Part shown: positions 17,518 through 25,021 of the stretch, one piece after another
How positions within the stretch are numbered: the stretch's first letter is position 1
Layout: each line of letters begins with the position of its first letter
From: JAZKFT01 sp039925965
GTDB taxonomy: Bacteria; Bacteroidota; Bacteroidia; Chitinophagales; Chitinophagaceae
Direction of reading: 5' to 3'
Assembly: GCA_039925965.1 (NCBI GenBank)
Contig: JBDSXW010000061.1
Span: 58,146 to 122,145, forward strand
Length of the DNA: 64,000 nt
The notes under the pieces: model-generated
Told to the model about the DNA's origin: nothing
Database searches by the model: none
The model's input: the letters and a program-made list of their open reading frames with translations, nothing else
Position numbers and translations under genes: made by a program

Positions 17518-17994
17518 TTATTTGCTTCGGATAGTAAGGATCGCTTTGGCGATCAACTCATTTTCAAAACCTTTCTGCAACAGGTACGAACGGGTCTTTG
17601 CCTGCCGGTTCAGATGCTGTTCGTCTTTCAGTAGCGCCCATTTCTTGCTGGCTAATAGCAGCAATACTTTTTCATAAGCTGCCGGATCTATTTCTTTCAT
17701 CGCCCGTTTAATGCAGTAGCTGCTGATTTGCTTTTCCTTAAGTGCGTGTTCTATCTTTTTTCTTCCCCATTGTTTGATGCGGAATTTGCCGCCGGCATAC
17801 TGGATGGCAAAGCGTTCTTCGTCCAGGTAGTTTTCCTCTATCACCTGGCTAACCAGCATTTCTACATCTGTTTTATAAAGGCCATAGCTGTAAAGTTTAT
17901 CTTTTACCTCGGCATGGCAGCGTTCCTGGTAAGCACAATATTGCTTTATTTTAGGCAATGCCTGCTCTTTGGAAAGACGTTGTTTGTACAGCAT
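17518..17994 (-). CDS. recX: Regulatory protein RecX
   Basis: RecX is a small helical protein that binds RecA filaments and limits recombinase activity. The 158-residue sequence has the three-helix repeats typical of the family: CAYQERCHAEVKDKLYSYGL, YLDEERFAIQYAGGKF.IKQWGRKKIEHAL and KTRSYLLQKGFENELI (parts only). It lies 16 bp upstream of the LpxR-like gene on the same strand, and 63 bp downstream of the LytTR regulator. recA is not in this window. Confidence 0.9.
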   Translation of the reverse strand: MLYKQRLSKEQALPKIKQYCAYQERCHAEVKDKLYSYGLYKTDVEMLVSQVIEENYLDEERFAIQYAGGKFRIKQWGRKKIEHALKEKQISSYCIKRAMKEIDPAAYEKVLLLLASKKWALLKDEQHLNRQAKTRSYLLQKGFENELIAKAILTIRSK

Positions 17995-18057
17995 GAAGGC
18001 TTCAAAAATAGGAAGGATTCATTTGTGATAAAGATGTTTTGTGGCGGCCTGGTACAG

Positions 18058-18789
18058 CTAGTTTCCAGATATGCGCTGCAGAAAAAACTCCCGGAACGTA
18101 TCGCCGATAGGTATCACCTCGTGCCCAATAAAAATGCGGCTTCGCTCGATGCTGTCTATTTTATTGATGGCTACGATATAGCTTTTATGGATGCGAATAA
18201 AAGCCTTGCCTGGCAGCAGTTCTTCCATGGTTCGCAGGTTTTGCAGGGTAATGAGTTTTTCTTTTGTGGTAACGATGGCAATATAATCTTTGAGCCCTTC
18301 AATGTACAGGATCTCGTTGTAGGGGACCCGCACCATTTTGCTATCGGTTTTGATAAAAATAAAGTCATCCGGGGTGCCTGTATTTTGTTGAGTGGCCGGC
18401 GGAATACTCAATGGTTTTTGCTCAGCAGCAGGCTTGTCGAAAATCATTCTCGCTTTTTCGGCGGCCTTATAAAACCGGTCGAAACTTATAGGTTTTAGCA
18501 GGTAATCGATCACGTGGTGTTCATAGCCTTCGATTGCGTATTCGCTGTATGCCGTAGTCAGTATCACGGGAATTTTATTGCTCATGATTTTCATGAGTTG
18601 CATACCGGTAAGATCGGGCATCTGGATATCCAGAAAGAGGAGGTCGGCAGGATTTTCCTGCAGGAATTGCAGGGCTTCTATACTCGAGTCGGTTTCAAAT
18701 ATAAGATCCAGGAAAGGTAGTTTTTTGATGTAATCTGTTACCAGCGCCAGGGCCCAGGGTTCATCATCTACGGCAATGCATCTGATCAT
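18058..18789 (-). CDS. LytTR-family response regulator
   Basis: This is the output half of a two-component system. The receiver domain (1-120) has the acidic pair DDE at 8-10, phosphoacceptor Asp54 in LFLDIQMP, a Thr in LTTAYS and Lys in LLKPIS. A Pro/Gln/Thr-rich linker leads to a LytTR DNA-binding domain (about 140-243) with YIEGLKDY and FIRIHKSYIVA. It is encoded 38 bp downstream of the histidine kinase, in the same operon. A likely target is the divergent outer-membrane barrel gene, whose upstream region has three phased repeats (19912-19960). Confidence 0.95.
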   Translation of the reverse strand: MIRCIAVDDEPWALALVTDYIKKLPFLDLIFETDSSIEALQFLQENPADLLFLDIQMPDLTGMQLMKIMSNKIPVILTTAYSEYAIEGYEHHVIDYLLKPISFDRFYKAAEKARMIFDKPAAEQKPLSIPPATQQNTGTPDDFIFIKTDSKMVRVPYNEILYIEGLKDYIAIVTTKEKLITLQNLRTMEELLPGKAFIRIHKSYIVAINKIDSIERSRIFIGHEVIPIGDTFREFFLQRISGN

Positions 18790-18826
18790 GATCGTATCTT
18801 TTTTAGCGGGGCCAGCCCCAAATGTA

Positions 18827-19855
18827 TTATAAGTTTATAGTAAGTTGGGTAGAGTATTGTTCGGTTGTTTGGTCTACGTTCAGGGTATAGTTGCCAGGGT
18901 ATAACAAGTCGAGCCGGCGCCGCACATTTTGCAGTCCAATACCGCTGCTTTCATCTTTTTTTCCATCCGAAATTTTATTAATACAAACGAACTTTAGGGT
19001 ATTTGCCGCTACAAAAAGTTTCATGATTAAGGGATGTGCCACATCATTGGTGACGCCGTGTTTGAAACCATTTTCCACGAATGGGATCAGCAGCAGCGGC
19101 GCTATCATTTTGCCATCGGTACTGCCTTCCACCGTAAACTGTACCACCGCTTCATCTTTACTGCGCAGGCTTTGGAGTTCAATAAAATTGTTGAGGTACG
19201 TAACCTCTTTGGTCAATTCAATTTTCTCAGCATCGCTGTCTTTCATTACATACCGCATAATGCCGCTCAGCTTTTCAATGGCTGGCAAAGCCTTGTCGCT
19301 TTTGTGGTACACCAATGAATAGATATTGTTCATCGTATTGAAGATGAAATGCGGATTGATCTGGCTCCGTAGAAAGGAAATTTCAGCATGGCGCTTTTCC
19401 CTGATCAGTATGGTTTTCTCTTTTTCCTTAATGATGATATCGTTGATAAGCCACAACAGAATACTCATGACGATAATGGAGCCGCCAAAGTACGTGTTGT
19501 CGAAAATGTAATAGGCTATAGTGGTACCATCAGCGTAGTTGGTGCTGCCGAACCATTTTAAAAACAACAGTTCCTGTACGAGGTAGCGAATGAGCACAAA
19601 TAGCAGTAGTAACGCTATAAAGCCAAGCAAGGCCTTTTTATACTGTTTGGTTTTAAAAAACCTGGGCATGATGACCAGGTAATTGAGGTAAAATATTACA
19701 GGGAAAATGATCAGGTGGCTGAGCCCCAACGGTGACAGGTATTCGCTCCAGTCGAATTTTTTATCGGGATGAAAAAATTGCCCGAAGGTTTCGTAAAACC
19801 CAAACTTGTAAAACCAGAAAACGATGTGCAGTAATACCACCTGGGCTTTTTTCAT
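18827..19855 (-). CDS. LytS-type sensor histidine kinase
   Basis: The 342-residue kinase has four membrane helices in its first 160 residues, then a coiled-coil stretch (EKEKTILIREKRHAEISFLR, residues before the H-box) and the His_kinase family H-box SQINPHFIFNTMNNIY, whose histidine is the phosphorylation site. The ATPase domain has IPFVENGFKHG (N-box) and GIGLQNVRRRL. It has no separate extracytoplasmic sensor domain, so it probably senses through the membrane. I chose the start MKKAQVVLLHIVFWFYK; the longer open frame upstream would cover the promoter region and its repeats. Confidence 0.95.
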   Translation of the reverse strand: MKKAQVVLLHIVFWFYKFGFYETFGQFFHPDKKFDWSEYLSPLGLSHLIIFPVIFYLNYLVIMPRFFKTKQYKKALLGFIALLLLFVLIRYLVQELLFLKWFGSTNYADGTTIAYYIFDNTYFGGSIIVMSILLWLINDIIIKEKEKTILIREKRHAEISFLRSQINPHFIFNTMNNIYSLVYHKSDKALPAIEKLSGIMRYVMKDSDAEKIELTKEVTYLNNFIELQSLRSKDEAVVQFTVEGSTDGKMIAPLLLIPFVENGFKHGVTNDVAHPLIMKLFVAANTLKFVCINKISDGKKDESSGIGLQNVRRRLDLLYPGNYTLNVDQTTEQYSTQLTINL

Positions 19856-19911
19856 CGGAAAATATTTAATGCGGCAAAATAGACCCTCAACGTCAAATCC
19901 GCTGTTTTTTT

Positions 19912-19960
19912 CGACCAACAGGCTCGTACCATCTGCCAACCCGTTATACATCCGACCAAC
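19912..19960. promoter_or_regulatory. Three phased repeats, candidate LytTR operator
   Basis: gaccaac (19913-19919), tgccaac (19934-19940) and gaccaac (19954-19960) recur at 21 and 20 bp, about two helical turns. Each of the last two is preceded by a related taccatc/tacatc. An inverted gttggtc is at 20004-20010, and ccaacg lies just before the barrel gene's ATG. LytTR proteins are known to bind direct repeats about two turns apart. Confidence 0.55.
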
Positions 19961-20069
19961 AACTAAAGTTTGTGGCAAAGTCATTGAACGGATAAAAACA
20001 GCCGTTGGTCTAATTGCCCGAAAAAGAGGGAACTGATGTAAAATATTTGTGTCAACAAAACCAACGAAC

Positions 20070-22481
20070 ATGAAAAGAATCACCAGCCTCATTGCAGCCA
20101 TCCAGTTATTGACCCTCGCCGCTTTTGCGCAGAAGGCCATGGTCAAGGGGATTGTAAGGAACGAAACAAAAGCTCCCATCGCTTATGCTTCTGTTGAAGT
20201 AAAGGCCGGGGGTAAAACCATAAAATCCACCGTGAGCGATGCTGACGGACTGTTTACCATCTCCACTTTGAGCAACGGTGCGTTTAGTGTTGAAGTATCT
20301 GCAGTCGGTTATACCACCAGTGGCAAAGAATTCATGATCGACAGCCTGCATCAATGCATCGAATTTGCGGCATTCGACTTGCAGGTTGCGACCAGGAGCC
20401 TGGGCAGCGTAACGGTCGTTGCAAAAAAGAAGTTCATTGAAATAAAGGCGGACAAGATCATTTTGAATGTAGAGAACAATATCATGGCCAGCGGCAGCAG
20501 CGCCTTCGACATGATAAAAAAAGGCCCTGCAGTAAGTGTCGATAAAGATGATAACCTGAAACTGAAAGGCGGCCTGGCACAAATTTATATCGATGGCAAA
20601 CCATCGTACCTCAGCGGCCAGCAGCTTACCGACTACCTCAAAAATCTAACCGCCGACGCCGTGAGCCGGATCGAGATTATCTCTAACCCGTCGAGCAAAT
20701 ACGAGGCACAGGGAAGCGCAGGTATTATCAATATAAAACTCAAAAAATCAAAGAATGAAGGCCTTAACGGCGCTGCCAATATCGGCGGCGGCATTGGCCG
20801 GTATCCAAAGGCCTATGGCGGTGTGAGCATGAATTACCGCAAGAACAATATCAATCTTTTTGGAAATCTCAACCTGGGTCGGTATAAAAGTTTTAACCTG
20901 CTCAATTACAACAGTATTATTGGCACCGGTGCCGAGGCTACTTACCAGGATCGCGAAAATTTCTGGAACCCGATTGTTCATTCCGGCACCTTAAAGCTGG
21001 GGCTGGATTATAGCATCGGCAAGAAAAGCACGCTGGGGTTTCTCATAAATGGAAATGCGGCCAAACAAACTGCGCCCACTGATAACTACACAATTTTCAA
21101 AGACACAAACCAACAGCCATACAATTATATCAACAGCCATAAGAGCGACGAAAGCCATAACGCTAATACTTCGTACAATATCAATTTCAAAACCGAGCCG
21201 GACACATTGGGCAGCGAGCTGAACATAGATGCCGATTTTGCACAATACAATGCTGATAGGGAAGACATCAATTCCAATGAATTTCTTGATAAGCAGCTTG
21301 CAGTCGTTCGCAGCCCGTATGTATTTCGCAATCAAACACCGGCACAAGTGAATATTGTATCCTTTAAGGCCGATCTCACCAGGTACCTGGCAGCGGGTTT
21401 AAAAATTGAAGCCGGCTTGAAAAGCAGTTTTGTAAAAAGCGATAACAACCTCATCGCCGATTCTATCAGCGCCGGAAAATGGGAAGCCGATAACGACCGC
21501 AGCAATCATTTTATCTACGAAGAAAATATTAACGCGGCATATATCAGTGTGAATAAGGAATGGAAAAAACTGAGCCTGCAGGCCGGGCTGCGCGGAGAAC
21601 AAACTAACTACACTTCTAATTCCGTTACGAGCAACCAGGTGGCTAAGAAATCTTATACCAGCTTTTTCCCAACCGTATTTGCATCGTATAAAGCCAACGA
21701 TAATAACACGTTTAATGTGAGCTATGCCCGTCGCATCAACCGGCCCAGTTATCAAAGCCTCAACCCCTTTATCAACTATGTCGATCCCTACACCGTTTTC
21801 AAGGGAAATCCTTACCTCTTGCCATCTTTCAGTAATTCGTTCGAATTAAAACACAGCTATAAAGATTTTCTTTTTACGTCGCTGAGTTTCACCCACCGCA
21901 GCCGCGAATCAGGGCTTGTAATACTTCAGGATGCTGTTACAAAAGTAACTACCAACATCTCTCAGAATATTGGTTACAGCAACTACGCAGGCCTCGATGT
22001 TACGCTTTCACTGCCAGTAACAAAATGGTGGACGATGGAGAATAATGCAGGTGTTTATTTATCCAACTCGGTTTCTGAGTTTACTGGTTACGAGTACAAT
22101 ACCAGCAATGTGAGTGCCAACCTGAGTAGCGATAACACTTTTACGCTGCCTAAAAATTATAAAATTCAGGCAAGTGTTTATTACAGCGCTCCCAGCCGGG
22201 ACGGGTACACAAAACAACGGAGTAGCGCGGGCGGCAGCTTAGGAATTCAAAAGCAATTATGGGAGAAAAAAGCCAGTCTTAAATTCAGTATCAGTAATAT
22301 TGGCAACAATGCATACCGCGCACATTTGCAAAGCAACCTGCTCGATATCACCTGGCGCAATCAATGGGAAGGCCCGCGTTTCAGCCTGAGCTTTACCTGG
22401 AAATTTGGCAGCAGCAGCATTAAAGCCAATCGCCAGCGTCGCACCGCCAGCAGCGATGAAAGCAACCGCGTTAATTTGTAA
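20070..22481 (+). CDS. Outer-membrane beta-barrel protein, TonB-receptor-like (PF14905 type)
   Basis: The 803-residue protein begins with a signal peptide (MKRITSLIAAIQLLTLAAFAQ), then a carboxypeptidase-regulatory-like Ig fold (about 24-105: VKGIVRNETKAPIAYASVEV), a plug-like domain (GSSAFDMIKKGPAVSVDKDDNLKLKG..QIYIDGKPSYLS; parts only) with the RIEIISNPSSKYEAQGSAGIINI motif, and a large barrel of alternating aromatic strands. This is the pattern of Bacteroidota outer-membrane barrel proteins related to TonB-dependent receptors but without a partner SusD. Substrate unknown. It is divergent from the LytTR system, which probably controls it, and a terminator follows. Confidence 0.93.
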   Translation: MKRITSLIAAIQLLTLAAFAQKAMVKGIVRNETKAPIAYASVEVKAGGKTIKSTVSDADGLFTISTLSNGAFSVEVSAVGYTTSGKEFMIDSLHQCIEFAAFDLQVATRSLGSVTVVAKKKFIEIKADKIILNVENNIMASGSSAFDMIKKGPAVSVDKDDNLKLKGGLAQIYIDGKPSYLSGQQLTDYLKNLTADAVSRIEIISNPSSKYEAQGSAGIINIKLKKSKNEGLNGAANIGGGIGRYPKAYGGVSMNYRKNNINLFGNLNLGRYKSFNLLNYNSIIGTGAEATYQDRENFWNPIVHSGTLKLGLDYSIGKKSTLGFLINGNAAKQTAPTDNYTIFKDTNQQPYNYINSHKSDESHNANTSYNINFKTEPDTLGSELNIDADFAQYNADREDINSNEFLDKQLAVVRSPYVFRNQTPAQVNIVSFKADLTRYLAAGLKIEAGLKSSFVKSDNNLIADSISAGKWEADNDRSNHFIYEENINAAYISVNKEWKKLSLQAGLRGEQTNYTSNSVTSNQVAKKSYTSFFPTVFASYKANDNNTFNVSYARRINRPSYQSLNPFINYVDPYTVFKGNPYLLPSFSNSFELKHSYKDFLFTSLSFTHRSRESGLVILQDAVTKVTTNISQNIGYSNYAGLDVTLSLPVTKWWTMENNAGVYLSNSVSEFTGYEYNTSNVSANLSSDNTFTLPKNYKIQASVYYSAPSRDGYTKQRSSAGGSLGIQKQLWEKKASLKFSISNIGNNAYRAHLQSNLLDITWRNQWEGPRFSLSFTWKFGSSSIKANRQRRTASSDESNRVNL

Positions 22482-22506
22482 CAGACAGGTGTCAAAATCT
22501 TATTTA

Positions 22507-22536
22507 AACAGTTGGCGATGGCCAGCTGTTTTTTTT
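22507..22536 (+). terminator. Rho-independent terminator after the outer-membrane barrel gene
   Basis: AACAGTTGGC (22507-22516) pairs with GCCAGCTGTT (22521-22530) with one G-T wobble and a GATG loop, followed by a run of T. Confidence 0.9.
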
Positions 22537-22606
22537 GGTTGATTTTTCAGCCACCAAACAACGCGTTTTAATTAGTTTGCCGCGGAAATACAATCCGATC
22601 TGTAGC

Positions 22607-23869
22607 ATGAATCAGCCAGGCCATATAGCGATATTCACCACCGATAAAACCAATAAGCATCCTTTTACCCAACAACTGCTTGATGGTAAAGCCATCGGTG
22701 ATTTAGCGGTTTTCAATCCATTGAACGGCCTGTTGTTTTCCAAGGTTACAATGGATGCGTTGATAGACGAAGAATTGCGGCATGACCATATTGAAGTGTC
22801 AAAGGGGAATAACCGAATACTGCAATCGTTGTCCGACGGTGAACAGAAAAAGGCCTTGCTTCAATACCTGTTAGCGCAGCACCCGGACTATATAATCCTC
22901 GACAATCCCTTTGATAACCTGGATAAAGCTTCGCAGGCGGCATTGCTCGTTATGCTGGAGCGGGTGGCTACTGGTACCCTCATTATACAGTTCATTAACC
23001 GCAGCCGCGACTTATTGCCATTTATCAGGATAGGTTTCGATCTGGACGACCACAATAAGTGGGTAGCGATCTCCGATCTCAGCGCTTTTATACAGGAACG
23101 AAACGAGAAAGGTATTCATGTATTTAATGGCCAACTACCGCCACCAATGCATCGTTATGCCATGCCGCCGGGTCCGCTGGTTGCGTTTGACCGGGTAACG
23201 ATCAAATACGATGGCCGCGGTATTGTAAAAGATATCTGCTGGACGATCCTGCCGGGTGAAAGCTGGCAACTGGTGGGCCCAAACGGAAGTGGTAAAACTA
23301 CCCTGCTATCGCTGATAACCGGCGACAACCCCAAGGCCTATGGGCAAGACATCACCATTTTTGGCCGCCGGAAGGGTAGTGGGGAAGCGGTGTGGGAGAT
23401 TAAAAAGAATATCGGCTATTTTACCCCATCCATTACCAGCATGTTCAATCGCTACGATAGCGTGGAGAAGATGATCATCGGCGGATTTTTTGATTCTGTG
23501 GGCCTCTATATCAGGCCTTCAGACACGCAGCAAAAAATAGCCCGCCAATGGCTGAACCTGGTCGGTATGCTCCACCTGAAGGATACCCTTTTCCATAAAC
23601 TCTCATTAGGCCAGCAGCGAACTGCCCTCATAGCCAGGGCCATGATCAAACATCCACCATTACTTATTTTGGACGAGCCTACTTCCGGGCTGGACGACCA
23701 GAACGCCGGTCTGGTAGTATCGATGATCAACAAAATCGCACAAGAAAGCAATACGACCATCTTATACGTTTCCCATCGCACGGAAGCTGACTTATCCCCC
23801 AACCTGGTGTTTGAATTAACACCGGCAGAAAATGGGTCGACCGGAAAAGTCGCGGGTATTTCAGCCTGA
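22607..23869 (+). CDS. ModF/PhrA-like tandem ABC ATPase with a degenerate first nucleotide-binding domain
   Basis: The 420-residue protein has two ABC ATPase halves. The C-terminal half (about 190-410) is complete: Walker A GPNGSGKTT, signature LSLGQQR, Walker B LLILDEPTSGLD and the switch histidine in YVSHRTEA. The N-terminal half keeps the signature LSDGEQKK and Walker B YIILDNPFDNLD but has no Walker A lysine: the expected place reads FTTDKTNKHPFTQQLLDG, and the domain is shortened. There is no permease gene nearby. The layout resembles ModF, a soluble tandem ATPase of uncertain role linked to molybdate genes in some bacteria. Start chosen at MNQPGHIAIF, after an unrelated leader. Confidence 0.85.
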   Translation: MNQPGHIAIFTTDKTNKHPFTQQLLDGKAIGDLAVFNPLNGLLFSKVTMDALIDEELRHDHIEVSKGNNRILQSLSDGEQKKALLQYLLAQHPDYIILDNPFDNLDKASQAALLVMLERVATGTLIIQFINRSRDLLPFIRIGFDLDDHNKWVAISDLSAFIQERNEKGIHVFNGQLPPPMHRYAMPPGPLVAFDRVTIKYDGRGIVKDICWTILPGESWQLVGPNGSGKTTLLSLITGDNPKAYGQDITIFGRRKGSGEAVWEIKKNIGYFTPSITSMFNRYDSVEKMIIGGFFDSVGLYIRPSDTQQKIARQWLNLVGMLHLKDTLFHKLSLGQQRTALIARAMIKHPPLLILDEPTSGLDDQNAGLVVSMINKIAQESNTTILYVSHRTEADLSPNLVFELTPAENGSTGKVAGISA

Positions 23870-24093
23870 TTTTCTGCTTTCCATCAACAAGTTTTTTTGT
23901 TAACAACCACTTAAAAATTTTCCTTCGACGCAAAATTCCCGTAGCCTTTTTTAGAGCGGACAATAATCGGGCTTGGCAATTGTTTATACGCAAGACCACT
24001 CTTCCACATCCATTTCCGTCAACCTAATTTTTCGCATCCTGCCTGGACATCTACACTATTTGTTTTTTATTGTTTAACCAAAATGTAGATGTT

Positions 24094-24843
24094 ATGCTCA
24101 GAAAATTCATGGTGATTCTTTTATTGATGGCGGGTAGTAACAGCGTGTTGCAGGCGCAGTTTGTATCCGGGAAAAATGAGTTGGGGCTAAACCTTGGCGC
24201 ATTGATTTACCAGGGCGATTTAAGCCCGAAGATGGCGGGTTCAGTAAAGACCGCCAGGCCGATGTTAGGCATTTATTACAACCGCATTCTTACCAATTAC
24301 TGGTCATTCAGGGCCAATCTGACGATCGGCAGTCTTCGTGGCGATGACTCCAGGTTTGATACACCGGAATATATGCGGCACCGCAATTTTAATTTCAGTA
24401 CCCGTCTTACAGAACTTTCCGTCATGGGCGTCTATAATATTTATGGCAATAACGACAACTTTAGAAAATTCTCCACCTATCTTTTTGCCGGTGCCGGACT
24501 TAGTTTTTTAATGGTGAAACGAGACTATAGCAGACTGGATACCGCTTACTTTTCGGGTAGTGTGAAATTGGCTAACGGTTTGGCTACGGATTCGGCCGCC
24601 AGGTTACCAGGGATAATACCAGTAATACCGATGGGAATTGGTGTAAAATATGCCATTCTTCCACGTATAAGCCTGGTGGTTGAAGGCATGTACCGCTATA
24701 CTTTTACCGATTACCTGGATGGCTTTAGCTATGCCGCCAACCCCAAATTGAAAGACAGTTATTATAGTGTATCGATAGGCGCTGTATTCAATTTTGGCAA
24801 GGATAAAATGGCCTGCCCCACCAATTTTAAATGGGACCGGTAG
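24094..24843 (+). CDS. Outer-membrane beta-barrel protein, DUF6089-like
   Basis: The 249-residue protein has a signal peptide (MLRKFMVILLLMAGSNSVLQAQ) and the opening ELGLNLGALIYQGDLSP that typifies small Bacteroidota barrels, with strands YWSFRANLTIGSLRGDD, STYLFAGAGLSFLMVKRDY and YYSVSIGAVFNFG near the end. A Cys near the C-terminus (KMACPTNF) is a common feature of this group. These proteins are predicted outer-membrane structural or transport proteins of unknown role. A second in-frame ATG 24 bp upstream (24070) is possible but would add a non-signal leader. Confidence 0.85.
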   Translation: MLRKFMVILLLMAGSNSVLQAQFVSGKNELGLNLGALIYQGDLSPKMAGSVKTARPMLGIYYNRILTNYWSFRANLTIGSLRGDDSRFDTPEYMRHRNFNFSTRLTELSVMGVYNIYGNNDNFRKFSTYLFAGAGLSFLMVKRDYSRLDTAYFSGSVKLANGLATDSAARLPGIIPVIPMGIGVKYAILPRISLVVEGMYRYTFTDYLDGFSYAANPKLKDSYYSVSIGAVFNFGKDKMACPTNFKWDR

Positions 24844-25021
24844 CATTGATAAAGCCGGCCTGAAACCGAGCATCAGGACGAGGGAGTTTTATGCCCTCAT
24901 TGCATCATTAGGTCAATGATTAATGACAAATGCTCCACGACTATTTAAACCTTTGCCTCATTTTTACCGCTTTTGGCGAACGATAAAAGCAACCAATCCA
25001 TAACCTGCCTATTTTTGAAGC

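Noticed and set aside
19856..20179. Longer N-terminus for the LytS kinase
   Set aside because: The extra 108 residues overlap the divergent barrel gene's promoter and its operator-like repeats and have no family similarity.
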